DNA of 64,000 bases from Dakarella massiliensis (GTDB taxonomy: Bacteria > Pseudomonadota > Gammaproteobacteria > Burkholderiales > Burkholderiaceae_F). Where the stretch lies: assembly GCF_001182045.1 (NCBI RefSeq), contig NZ_CVTY01000006.1:482086-546085 (forward strand), in the 5' to 3' direction. The notes under the pieces were generated by a model, which was not told the DNA's origin, made no database searches, and saw only the letters and a program-made list of their open reading frames with translations. The first letter of the stretch is position 1; each line of letters starts with the position of its first letter. This document shows positions 1 to 8,691 of this stretch, piece by piece. Both the position numbers and the translations under genes were made by a program.

Positions 1-2543
1 AGGAGCTCGAATCCTGGACGCGGCCTGAGATCGGGATGCCATCGGTCCGGATCGCCTCCGCCCCCACGCTCGCGCGCGAAGTGGAAGCCGCGGCGGACTG
101 GATTTACGCCTTGAAAGCCGAGCACCCGGAATTGACGTCCTCTGACTTCCTGATCGCCACGCCGGACCTTCAGACCGCGGCTCCGGTGTTTGACGCGGTG
201 TTCTCTTCGCTCCCGAAACCGATCGCGTACGGGATTGTCGGGCGCTCGCTCTTCGATTCGTCAGGAGCCGCACAGGCCTATATCGCGCTCGGGAACTTCC
301 TCTGCGGGACCGCGGATATCAACGCGTTTTCGTCCCTCATCAGCCTCCCCGCGATTGCGGAAAACTGGGGCTTTGGTGTCGAAGACCTCGGCACGATCCG
401 CTCGTGGCTTGATGACGCGGGGTTCAGGCTTGGGATCTCGGAAACCCACATCGCGAACCTCGCGAAGATGCCCGGGAACCGCTATATCGATGACGGGACG
501 GGGTGCGAGGGGACCTTGATGCGGGCGCTTGAGCGCCTGACGCTCGCCGCGATGGCAGGGGATGAGGAGTCCGAGCAGGACGCGTGGCTTGATGTCCGCC
601 CGAAGTCGGGCGGCGGGTTCTCGACCCGGGTGACGAGCCGCCCCGAGCTTTTCCAGGCCCTCGTCCGGTTCGCGGATGGGCTCGATGCCGCGGAGCGCCT
701 CATTTTTGAGCTCGAAGCCCAGGGGACGGATGACTGGAAGCCGATCCTTCAGATGCTGCTGGACCAATTCTTCCCGAAGGGAAAGAGCTGGTGGGCCGCG
801 CCGGATCTCGAGAGTCTCCGCACGATTGTCGTGCGCGAAGCCGAAACCGCGCGCGACGCGGCACTCCGTTCCGGCCGCGCTCAGCCGATCCGGATTCCGT
901 TCCCCGTGATGTGGAGCTCGGTCACCCGGCGCTTCAAGAGCGGGTCGGTTCCAGCGCGACCCACCGGAGCGATCGCGATTTCGTCGATGGACGCGCTGCG
1001 GGGCATTCCTTTTAAAGCGATCTGCGTGGTGGGGCTCGATGCCGCGAGCGGCTTCCCGGGCACGGTGCAGCTCGACGAATTTGACCTCATGGGACTCCCT
1101 GGGCTGAAGCGCCGCGGGGACCGTGACAGCCGGCGCGATAACCGGAACATTTTCTTTGACCTCATTATGTCGGCCCGGAGCTGGTTCTCGGTCTTTTACG
1201 CCGAGGGACCGGAGAAGGAGCGGCCGCTTCCGCCCTCTGAAGTCGTGACGGACTTCCGGGGGTTCCTCGCGGATTTGGAGGCAAGCCGCGCGATCGCGAC
1301 CGGCACCGAGGCGAAGAACACCTGGGACGCCGAGGTGCCGCTCGCGCGGTACTCGCGCCGGAACTTCACGAAAGACGCTGAGGCGAAACACCTCCTCGGG
1401 TCGAGCGTCGACGCCTTCGACGCGATCCGGGAGGGCGGAGGAAACGCGGCCTCGGTGTCCTTTGTCGGGATCGGCGCGGCGCTCCCCGGATACACGGATT
1501 TCAGGCTTCCCGTCTCGGATCTCGGGGACTTCCTCTCGGCCCCGGAAAATTTCGCGATGAAACTCGTGGGGCTCAGGCGGGATGATGATTCCGGGACGAC
1601 GGCCGCGGCACTCGGGTTCCCGGATGATCCTCTCCGTAAGTGGGCCATGCGGAAAGACGTGAGTGACGCCGTGGCGCGGGGCGAGACGCTCGAAAACTTC
1701 GTTGCCGTCCGGGAACTCGATCCGGCGTATGGGACGAAAGCGGTCCGGAAAACCGTGCTGCCGCAGGTGTCGGGTCAGCACTACCGGGCGGCACGGCTGG
1801 CGTCGGATCTTGCTTCCGGTGAAACCGTCACGCTTCGCCCGTACGCGATGCGGATTGATGACCCGAGAGCCCCAAGCCCTCACTGGACCGTGGAGTTTCC
1901 CGAGGAAAGGCTTTATCGGACGCCTTCCGGCCGGTGGACCGCGATTGAAAGCTTTCTGTCAGCAGGCGAAAAGGTGAAAGCGCTCCTCAGAGCCGCGGTG
2001 CGCGGTGTCCGCGTGCCTGATACGCTCACGGTGCTTCTCGATATCAAAAAGCTCTCAGGGCTGAGTGACAGCAAGTTCCCGTCTTCCGTCGCCATCCTGA
2101 AGGGAGCGGGGCTTCTTGAAAAGGGATCGGAGCCTGGCGGCGTTCCTGAAGGCGTCACGCTCCTTTACCCGGGAACCGCGGAACAGGCGGAACTCGTGAT
2201 CCGGACCTGCGTGATGTTCTTTGACATCATGAAGACAACCGCGATGATCCCGGGCGGGTCAGAGTTCGAGTCTTCTCCCTTCTTCCGCGGTGAGGAGGGA
2301 GCGAGAGACAAAAAGACGTCTTCAGATCTCCTTAACAAGCTGATCAAGGAAATGGAAAGCTATCTCAGAACCGGAAGCGAAAGCCGGGAGGACGGCGCTG
2401 CCTTCAACGACGCGGGGAAGGCGCTCGCACTGGAGCTTTTGGCCCGGGCAGAGCGTCGGGAAGGCAAACCGGCTTCTGATTTGGGTGAAGACTCGCCGGA
2501 TGAAAGCCCTTATCTTCCCTTCACGACGGACTATATCGAATGA
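1..2543 (+). CDS. recC: RecBCD exonuclease V gamma subunit, 5' end missing
   Basis: C-terminal ~845 residues of RecC, the DNA-strand-separating and Chi-recognising subunit of the RecBCD helicase-nuclease. The frame is open to the left edge of the window (first full codon at base 3), so the ATG at 36 is internal and the true start lies outside. The visible N-terminal stretch shows the RecC pattern of a helicase-like core: a segment near residue 40 reading DFLIATPDLQTAAPVFDAVF, then a region around residues 325-345 with RGIPFKAICVVGLDAASGFP. The stop overlaps the recB start by 4 bases (ATGA), which implies translational coupling in a recC-recB-recD operon. Identification rests on these segments and the recB/recD neighbours. 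Confidence 0.9.
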   Translation, partial: ELESWTRPEIGMPSVRIASAPTLAREVEAAADWIYALKAEHPELTSSDFLIATPDLQTAAPVFDAVFSSLPKPIAYGIVGRSLFDSSGAAQAYIALGNFLCGTADINAFSSLISLPAIAENWGFGVEDLGTIRSWLDDAGFRLGISETHIANLAKMPGNRYIDDGTGCEGTLMRALERLTLAAMAGDEESEQDAWLDVRPKSGGGFSTRVTSRPELFQALVRFADGLDAAERLIFELEAQGTDDWKPILQMLLDQFFPKGKSWWAAPDLESLRTIVVREAETARDAALRSGRAQPIRIPFPVMWSSVTRRFKSGSVPARPTGAIAISSMDALRGIPFKAICVVGLDAASGFPGTVQLDEFDLMGLPGLKRRGDRDSRRDNRNIFFDLIMSARSWFSVFYAEGPEKERPLPPSEVVTDFRGFLADLEASRAIATGTEAKNTWDAEVPLARYSRRNFTKDAEAKHLLGSSVDAFDAIREGGGNAASVSFVGIGAALPGYTDFRLPVSDLGDFLSAPENFAMKLVGLRRDDDSGTTAAALGFPDDPLRKWAMRKDVSDAVARGETLENFVAVRELDPAYGTKAVRKTVLPQVSGQHYRAARLASDLASGETVTLRPYAMRIDDPRAPSPHWTVEFPEERLYRTPSGRWTAIESFLSAGEKVKALLRAAVRGVRVPDTLTVLLDIKKLSGLSDSKFPSSVAILKGAGLLEKGSEPGGVPEGVTLLYPGTAEQAELVIRTCVMFFDIMKTTAMIPGGSEFESSPFFRGEEGARDKKTSSDLLNKLIKEMESYLRTGSESREDGAAFNDAGKALALELLARAERREGKPASDLGEDSPDESPYLPFTTDYIE

Positions 2544-5500
2544 CGAACCCTGAATTCCGCTTTGATGAGACTCCGATCTCGCCCCTCATGTTTATTGAGG
2601 CGAGCGCGGGAACGGGGAAAACGTACACGCTGCAGCGGCTGGTGCTGCGGTTCATTGTCGAGAAGTCGATCCCGATTGAGTCGTTCCTGATCGTGACCTA
2701 TACGGAAGCGGCGACCGCTGAGCTCTCAGGCCGCGTGCGGGAGATTCTGGGGCGGGCGGTGCTCGGGCTCTCGCCCGGGAGTGAGTCGAAGCTAACGGAA
2801 CCCGAACGGAAGGAATTCGGAAAGCTCCGCGATAAGTGGACGCATGACGGGATCACGCTTGAAGAGGCGCTGGACCGCGTCCGCCGGTCGCTCGAGGAAT
2901 TTGACCGCTGCGCGATCTACACGATCCACAGTTTCTGCCGCAAGATGCTCGAATCCTGGGCATTCTCAGGCGGCAACCCCTTTGAGGGGGATATCGGGGA
3001 TGACGCCTCAGTTCAATACGCCGCGATCGACGAATTCAAGCGCCGGTATCTGAATGACCCGGCGTATTCGGACCCCGAGCTCGCGCGCCAGATCATCGCG
3101 CTCGATGTCGGAGCGTTCCTCAGCTGGAAGCGGAGCCACCCGGAGGCCGCGGTGTCGTTCCCGGACGCGGATCCGGCGCTGGAACCCATGCTCCGCGATA
3201 TGAGCGAGCATCTGGAGTCTCAGATCGTTGAGCGGAAGAACCGGCTCTCCCTCATGTCGTTTGACGACATCCTGATCCGGATGGAAAAAACGGCCTACGA
3301 GAGCCTCGACTTCCGGAACCGTGTGCGGTCGCTCTACCGGGCGGTGCTGGTGGATGAGTTCCAGGACACGGATACGATCCAGTACCGGATTTTCAAGCGT
3401 CTTTTTATCGAGTCTGAGAAAGAAGGGGGACCGGCCTGCTATGCGGTCTTCGTGGGTGACCCGAAGCAGTCGATCTATGGCTTCCGGGGCGCGGATATCG
3501 GGACATATCTGAAGGCGCGGGATGAAGCGTCCGCGGTCCTCCCGCCTTATACGCTGTCAACGAACTACCGGACAACACCGGCAGAAGTCGCGGCCGTGAA
3601 CACGCTTTTCACGGATCCCGCCGGGAACTCGCGGTTCCCGGGCGGCATCGGCTACAGCCCGGTGAAAAGCACCGCGAACCACTTCCCGCTCTTTGTGCGG
3701 GAAAAAGGGAAGGTGAAGCCGCTCCCCGCGTTTGAACTCTGGAGCGGCCGCTGGGTGGAAGGGCCCGAGACGTCAGAAGTCTGGCCCCGCTGCGGCAGCG
3801 CGGCTGCTATGCGGGAAACGGACGGGTCGCTGATTGCCCGACGCATCGCCTGGCTCCTCGATCCGGCGCGCGAAGTCTATGTCGGGAACCGTCTCGCGGA
3901 TCCGAAGAGGACGCTTGCTGAATCCCGGATTCGGGCGGGCGACATCGCGCTGCTCGTTAAGAACCATAAAGACGCGTACCCGGTCGAGTCGAAACTCGCG
4001 TCTCTCGGGATCCGGACACTGCATAAGAAACCGGTGGATGTTTTCGGGACGGATGAAGCGTCCGAAATGCTCGCGGTGCTCCGCGCCGCCGCGAATCCGG
4101 AGAGCCGCACCGCGGTGAATTCCGCCCGGGCGACCCGGATCTGCGGTCGGACGCTTCCCGATCTCATGGGGGACGGGGCGGACGCCGATCTCGAGAAATT
4201 CCGGACGATGGCGGATGACTATCAGAAGCGCGGGCTCTCCGCCGCTTTCACGCGGCTCTTTTCAGTGTTTGAGACCGTGAGGCAGAATCTCGGGCGGACC
4301 GGGGGCGAACGGAGCATCACGAACTGGTTCCATATCGCGGAGCTGCTTCACGCGGCGGACGAACGGATCCGGAATCTCGAGGGGCTGCTTCGCTGGTATG
4401 ACCTTGAAGTCCAGCGGGTGAATGGTTCGAAACCGAAGCCGCCCGCTCCGGACGGGCGCGAGATCCGGGTGGAGAGTGATGAATCGCTCGTGCGGGTCGT
4501 GACGATCCACTCGTCGAAAGGCCTTGAATACCCGGTTGTGTTCCTTCCGGACTCGGGCAATCTGAGCAACCGATTGCATAGGAAAAAGCCGATATCGTTT
4601 TTCCGGAATGGGGAGAGTGACTGGGAGGCACTCTTCAATCCGAATGAGGTCCGGCAGAGTGAAGCGAACGCGGAAGAGGATAACGAACTCTACCGCCTCG
4701 CCTATGTGGCGGCGACCCGGGCGAGCGCGCTCCTCGTTCTTCCGATTCTCCCCAACTGCGCGAAGAAGAAGCTCCAGTGGAATTTCAACATATCCGTCTG
4801 GACCGAGCTCCTCGGGCTGCCAGGGGGCAAGTCGTTCAAGGGAACGAATATGAATGAAGCGCTCGAAACGTTTAACGAGCGGCTGAAAACCGAGTCGCCA
4901 TTCGCCTCCGGAACGCTGAAGGACGAGATGGCAGCGGAAATCCGGAAGGCGACGAGTGAAGTCGAGGATCCGGAGAAAAAAGCGCTGATGCTCGCCGCGG
5001 CCGATAGCCTTGAAACGCTGACGCCAGAGGACACGGCGAAGGTCGTGAACGTGGAGTTTTACGCAGCGGACCCCGAGCTTCCGGATCCGATTGACCTCCA
5101 GGCGTCGCCGGACTCGGTCACCTCCGTCCTCACGCCGCACCCGCTTTACCCCTCGTGGCACCTCACGAGCTACACGGGGCTTACGCGGGGGCTCGAGCTC
5201 GAGACCGATGACCTCGCGGACGAGGGCTACGACATCGTGGGCGATACCCGGGCGAAGAAAGACCCGGGGAAGAATTCGCCGGCGTTCCTCCGGGGCGGAA
5301 AAGACACGGGTGACGCGGTGCATGGGCTCCTGGAAGCTGCGGTGAACGCCGGGCTCCACCTCGACCCCGCGTTTCTCGAGGGGAAAAAGGCGGGGCAGGA
5401 TCGGTTCCACGACCTCGTGACCCACTCGCGGTACCTCGCGCTGCTGTCTGACAAAGTCCCGGACTCGGTCGGCGCGGATGACCCTGAGACCCGGGAGTCG

Positions 5501-6154
5501 GTACGGGCGGACGCCGCGGAAGCGTGGCTCCTCGACCGGATCCGGGGGATCTTTATATCGGGGTTCTCGAGCGACGGCTCGGTGTCACTCAGAAACGCGC
5601 CGCTCGGCTGTGCGCTCCCTGAAGTGCCGTTCTCGATCCACGTCCGGAACCGGCGTCTCACGGCGGACCAGTTCTTCAGGACGCTCGTCGCCGCGAACGC
5701 GAAGCTCCCACCCGACCGCCAGCTCCCGCTTGTTCCGGTCGCCGCGGCCGACGCGAAGCGGAGTTTGGCTGGGTACCTCGAAGGCCGTATCGATCTGATG
5801 TTTGAGGAAAAGGAGTCGGGGCTCTTCTGGCTCGCGGACTGGAAGACCGATCAGCCTGGGGACGAACGCCGAGGCGCGGCCGAGGACTACAACCCGGCGG
5901 CCCTCATGACCCTCATGCGGGAAGAGAAGTACGGGTGGCAGGCGCTGATTTACCTTGTCGCCCTCAGGCGTTACCTCGGACAGGCGTTTGATGAGACGCC
6001 GGATGCGGCGCTGAACCGGATCGGCGGCATGGCGTACGTCTTTATCCGCGGCTACAGCGGGAAGAGGCCGCCAGACGTTCCGCCTTCCATCCTTCTCAAA
6101 CCCGACGCGTCGCTTGTGCGGCTCGCGGATACCCTGCTTACCGGAGTGATCTGA
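2540..6154 (+). CDS. recB: RecBCD exonuclease V beta subunit (helicase-nuclease)
   Basis: 1204 residues, normal for RecB. It is a 3'-5' SF1A helicase plus nuclease that resects double-strand breaks. Walker A is EASAGTGKT (residues 20-28); Walker B/motif II is VDEFQDTD near residue 270; a later helicase motif is TIHSSKGLEYPVVFLP. The C-terminal nuclease domain keeps its metal-binding pattern: RIDLMF, then ADWKTD around residue 1100, followed by WQALIYLVALRRYL and GGMAYVFIRG. Catalytic Asp and Lys are therefore present and the enzyme should be active. It overlaps recC by 4 bases and is followed 4 bases later by recD. Confidence 0.96.
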   Translation: MTNPEFRFDETPISPLMFIEASAGTGKTYTLQRLVLRFIVEKSIPIESFLIVTYTEAATAELSGRVREILGRAVLGLSPGSESKLTEPERKEFGKLRDKWTHDGITLEEALDRVRRSLEEFDRCAIYTIHSFCRKMLESWAFSGGNPFEGDIGDDASVQYAAIDEFKRRYLNDPAYSDPELARQIIALDVGAFLSWKRSHPEAAVSFPDADPALEPMLRDMSEHLESQIVERKNRLSLMSFDDILIRMEKTAYESLDFRNRVRSLYRAVLVDEFQDTDTIQYRIFKRLFIESEKEGGPACYAVFVGDPKQSIYGFRGADIGTYLKARDEASAVLPPYTLSTNYRTTPAEVAAVNTLFTDPAGNSRFPGGIGYSPVKSTANHFPLFVREKGKVKPLPAFELWSGRWVEGPETSEVWPRCGSAAAMRETDGSLIARRIAWLLDPAREVYVGNRLADPKRTLAESRIRAGDIALLVKNHKDAYPVESKLASLGIRTLHKKPVDVFGTDEASEMLAVLRAAANPESRTAVNSARATRICGRTLPDLMGDGADADLEKFRTMADDYQKRGLSAAFTRLFSVFETVRQNLGRTGGERSITNWFHIAELLHAADERIRNLEGLLRWYDLEVQRVNGSKPKPPAPDGREIRVESDESLVRVVTIHSSKGLEYPVVFLPDSGNLSNRLHRKKPISFFRNGESDWEALFNPNEVRQSEANAEEDNELYRLAYVAATRASALLVLPILPNCAKKKLQWNFNISVWTELLGLPGGKSFKGTNMNEALETFNERLKTESPFASGTLKDEMAAEIRKATSEVEDPEKKALMLAAADSLETLTPEDTAKVVNVEFYAADPELPDPIDLQASPDSVTSVLTPHPLYPSWHLTSYTGLTRGLELETDDLADEGYDIVGDTRAKKDPGKNSPAFLRGGKDTGDAVHGLLEAAVNAGLHLDPAFLEGKKAGQDRFHDLVTHSRYLALLSDKVPDSVGADDPETRESVRADAAEAWLLDRIRGIFISGFSSDGSVSLRNAPLGCALPEVPFSIHVRNRRLTADQFFRTLVAANAKLPPDRQLPLVPVAAADAKRSLAGYLEGRIDLMFEEKESGLFWLADWKTDQPGDERRGAAEDYNPAALMTLMREEKYGWQALIYLVALRRYLGQAFDETPDAALNRIGGMAYVFIRGYSGKRPPDVPPSILLKPDASLVRLADTLLTGVI

Positions 6155-6158
6155 CACC

Positions 6159-8072
6159 ATGGCGCTTGATAAAGAAACTGATCTTGAGGCGGGATTCCGG
6201 GGCGAGGCGAAACTCCTCATCGCCGCGATGAAGCGAAACGGTGACCTCCCTGAGAACACGGAGGCGGCGCTCCTTCAGACGATGGCCGCGTTCGCCGCGG
6301 TGGAAGAGAACCGGGAGACGAGCGGCTCGGTGTGTGTGAGCTTCGATGACTGGGAGAAGGCGGGCGTATTGTCCGCTGACGCCCTGACCGATATTCTCAC
6401 GGCCTCAGGCGCGGCGGTTCTGATGGAAACCGCGTCCGGAAACCTCGCCGCGGCTCCGGGGATGTCCCTCTTCTTCGCCCCCTTCGTGATTGATGAACCG
6501 GGGGAGCGGCTTTACGTTCAGCGGCGGTTCGCGGAAGAGATGCGGCTCGCGCGCGCCGTGATCGACTACACGGGAAGCGCGGCTGACGACCCGGGTGAAG
6601 GAGCGGAAGACGCTCTGGAGAAATTCCGCGAGGCGGATGAGAGAACCGGGCGGAAGGATCCGGACCACGATGACGCGGTGGATCTCGCGCTCCGGCATCG
6701 TCTGACGGTCATCACCGGCGGCCCCGGCACCGGAAAAACCACGGTGGTCGCCCGGATTCTCGCGGCGCTCCTCACGGATAACGAGAGACTCGTGATCGCG
6801 GGCGCGGCTCCGACCGGAAAGGCGGCCTCGAACCTCGATGAATCCATTCTCGGCGCGATCCGCTGGATGGAGTCGGACCCCGAGCTCGAGGATTACGCGG
6901 AGATGCTGTATGACGCGAAAATCCAGTCGAAAACGCTGCACCGACTGATTCTGGAACCGGTGAACGGGAAGCGCCTCTCGCGGGACTACCCGCTCCCCGC
7001 GGACGTCCTCGTGGTGGATGAGTGCTCGATGATGGATATTGACCTCGCGGACCGGCTTTTCTTGATCCTCGACCCCCGCCGCACGCGGCTCATCCTCTTA
7101 GGGGACAAGGATCAGCTCTCCGCCGTGGGCCCGGGAGCCGTGTTCTCGGATCTCTCGGACAGGGAAGGGGCGCTTTCCCCCTGGATCAGCGCCTTTACGT
7201 CGAGTCACCGCTTCTCGATGACCTCCAACATCTACCGTCTCTCCCGCGCGATTACGCCGGAGGACGGGAGCCGCGCGAAAGTCACCCGGATCCTGGCAAT
7301 CCTGAGGCAGGGCGCGGTGACGGACGCCGATAACCCGATCGTGTGGCATGAGGAGCAGAAGCTGCGCTACGGGGCGCTCGTCACCGAAGAACTCGCCGGG
7401 TGGCTCGAGCGGGAATTCAGTTTTCTGCTGGAGCCCGGTGCCGCGGATCACTTCCCCGCGGTCCCCTCGGCCGATCCGGGAGAAGACGAGGCGCTCGGAA
7501 CGTTCTGGAATGCGGCTGATGCCGTCCGGGTGCTCGCCGCGATCCACGCCGGCACGAACGGCACGGACGCCGTGAACGAGTGGATGGAGACACGGGTGAA
7601 GCGATCGGTGAAGGCGGATCCCCTCGCGGTCCACTACCCGGGGCGCTTCATCATGGTGCGGCGGAACGACACCGCGCTCGGACTCGCGAACGGTGACGTC
7701 GCGGTGGAACTCCCGGGAGACGCGGGCGGCATCGTCGCGTGGTTCGGAAACCGCCGGAAGGCGCTTCCCGCGGCGCTCCTTCCCGAGCACGAAACCGCCT
7801 ACGCGATCACGATTCATAAGAGCCAGGGGTCTTCGTACCCGAGGCTTGCCGTAACGCTTCCCGATGGAAACGAGGGCGCGGGGTCCCACGAACTTCTCTA
7901 CACCGCGGTGACCCGGCTCTCAAACGGTCGGGAGAAGAGAGGGGAACTCACGCTCTTCGCGACCGAAAAAGCCGTGAAGCGCGCGGTGCTCCATGAGGTG
8001 AAACGAAGCGGCGGGCTCGCCTCGCGCCTTAACGATTTCCTGCTTCTGAAGTACAAAGACGTAGCCGGCTAA
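6159..8072 (+). CDS. recD: RecBCD exonuclease V alpha subunit (5'-3' helicase)
   Basis: 637 residues, close to E. coli RecD. SF1B helicase that drives the 5'-ended strand. Walker A is GGPGTGKTTV (about residues 186-195), the DEAD-type motif is VVDECSMMD, the motif near LLGDKDQLSAVGPGAVFSDL follows, and the C-terminal motif AITIHKSQGSSYPRLAV is intact. The ATG lies four bases after the recB stop, so the three subunits are co-transcribed. Two hairpins with T-runs follow the stop and end the operon. No regulator or extra gene is embedded in the operon. Confidence 0.96.
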   Translation: MALDKETDLEAGFRGEAKLLIAAMKRNGDLPENTEAALLQTMAAFAAVEENRETSGSVCVSFDDWEKAGVLSADALTDILTASGAAVLMETASGNLAAAPGMSLFFAPFVIDEPGERLYVQRRFAEEMRLARAVIDYTGSAADDPGEGAEDALEKFREADERTGRKDPDHDDAVDLALRHRLTVITGGPGTGKTTVVARILAALLTDNERLVIAGAAPTGKAASNLDESILGAIRWMESDPELEDYAEMLYDAKIQSKTLHRLILEPVNGKRLSRDYPLPADVLVVDECSMMDIDLADRLFLILDPRRTRLILLGDKDQLSAVGPGAVFSDLSDREGALSPWISAFTSSHRFSMTSNIYRLSRAITPEDGSRAKVTRILAILRQGAVTDADNPIVWHEEQKLRYGALVTEELAGWLEREFSFLLEPGAADHFPAVPSADPGEDEALGTFWNAADAVRVLAAIHAGTNGTDAVNEWMETRVKRSVKADPLAVHYPGRFIMVRRNDTALGLANGDVAVELPGDAGGIVAWFGNRRKALPAALLPEHETAYAITIHKSQGSSYPRLAVTLPDGNEGAGSHELLYTAVTRLSNGREKRGELTLFATEKAVKRAVLHEVKRSGGLASRLNDFLLLKYKDVAG

Positions 8073-8108
8073 GCGCCCTGTTTTGTGATACAGCCGCTTT
8101 GAGAATGG

Positions 8109-8156
8109 AAACAACTTAGCCGGCTCATGATCCCAAAGGCCTAAGCTGTTTTTCTT
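8109..8156 (+). terminator. Possible terminator after recD (imperfect hairpin)
   Basis: AACAACTTAG pairs imperfectly with CTAAGCTGTT across a ~20-base loop and is followed by TTTCTT. It lies 37 bases after the recD stop and 12 bases before a stronger terminator, so the pair would act in tandem. Confidence 0.45.
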
Positions 8157-8167
8157 GTCCAAGATCA

Positions 8168-8203
8168 AACCCTTCCGGGGAAACCCGGAAGGGTTTTCTT
8201 TTG
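8168..8203 (+). terminator. Strong intrinsic terminator of the recCBD operon
   Basis: A perfect 12-bp stem (AACCCTTCCGGG with CCCGGAAGGGTT) closed by a GAAA tetraloop and followed by TTCTTTT. It has the classic rho-independent layout and separates the recBCD operon from the autotransporter array. Confidence 0.88.
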
Positions 8204-8691
8204 CGGTATACCGTAGTCTGAAGCGACCGCAAATGCCCTTTGGTACTGATTTTTGTGTCCTGGAATTCCCTATATACCGTGTCGCTATAAATATTTAATT
8301 AGCGTTGACAGATATAACAGCGGTTGTCGTTTTGTTTTACCGGATAAAACTCAAATACGATATAAATCAATCAGATAATATTAAACAAGGGAACATAACA
8401 ACCGGGTTAACAAGGTTGTAAAATTTGGTCAATGTGGATATTCTGTACATTACGATCTATGTAAATTATTTTAGGGGTGCGATTTCCGTGTAGCTTTTTT
8501 TCGAAAAAAAGTGAGTTTCCCGGGGAAAACGGGCGGAAGGTCGGTCGTCTTCCGTCTCCTGGAACGAAGCACGGGATTTGTCCTGCCCCTGATAGGTCGG
8601 GCAGTGAATCAAACGTACCAGAGGCAGTATGTGTTCTTTGAGCGCAGTCTCCGGCGTCCGCTGTCGGACCGTGAGGAAAGGAGAACTGTCG
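8204..8691 (+). other. AT-rich leader region of autotransporter 1
   Basis: About 490 bases without a gene. Base composition falls sharply (AT-rich between 8260 and 8480) compared with the genes on either side, as expected for a promoter region. A candidate promoter lies at 8416-8444. A Shine-Dalgarno stretch AGGAAAGGAGA at 8674-8684 sits 7 bases before the ATG at 8692 and decides that start over upstream ATGs. Confidence 0.6.
8416..8444 (+). promoter_or_regulatory. Candidate sigma-70 promoter for autotransporter 1
   Basis: TTGTAA, a 17-base spacer, then TATTCT. It lies in the AT-rich leader about 250 bases upstream of the start codon. It is a pattern match only; other hexamers in this AT-rich DNA could also serve. 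Confidence 0.35.

Noticed and set aside
36..38. ATG 36 as the start of recC
   Set aside because: The frame is open upstream to the window edge, and the translated region corresponds to the middle and end of RecC, so the gene begins outside the window.
261..1883. A long minus-strand open frame inside recC
   Set aside because: Arg/Pro/Glu-rich translation typical of an antisense shadow in high-GC DNA; the plus strand has clear RecC content. Similar long shadows oppose recB, autotransporters 1 and 3 and other genes.
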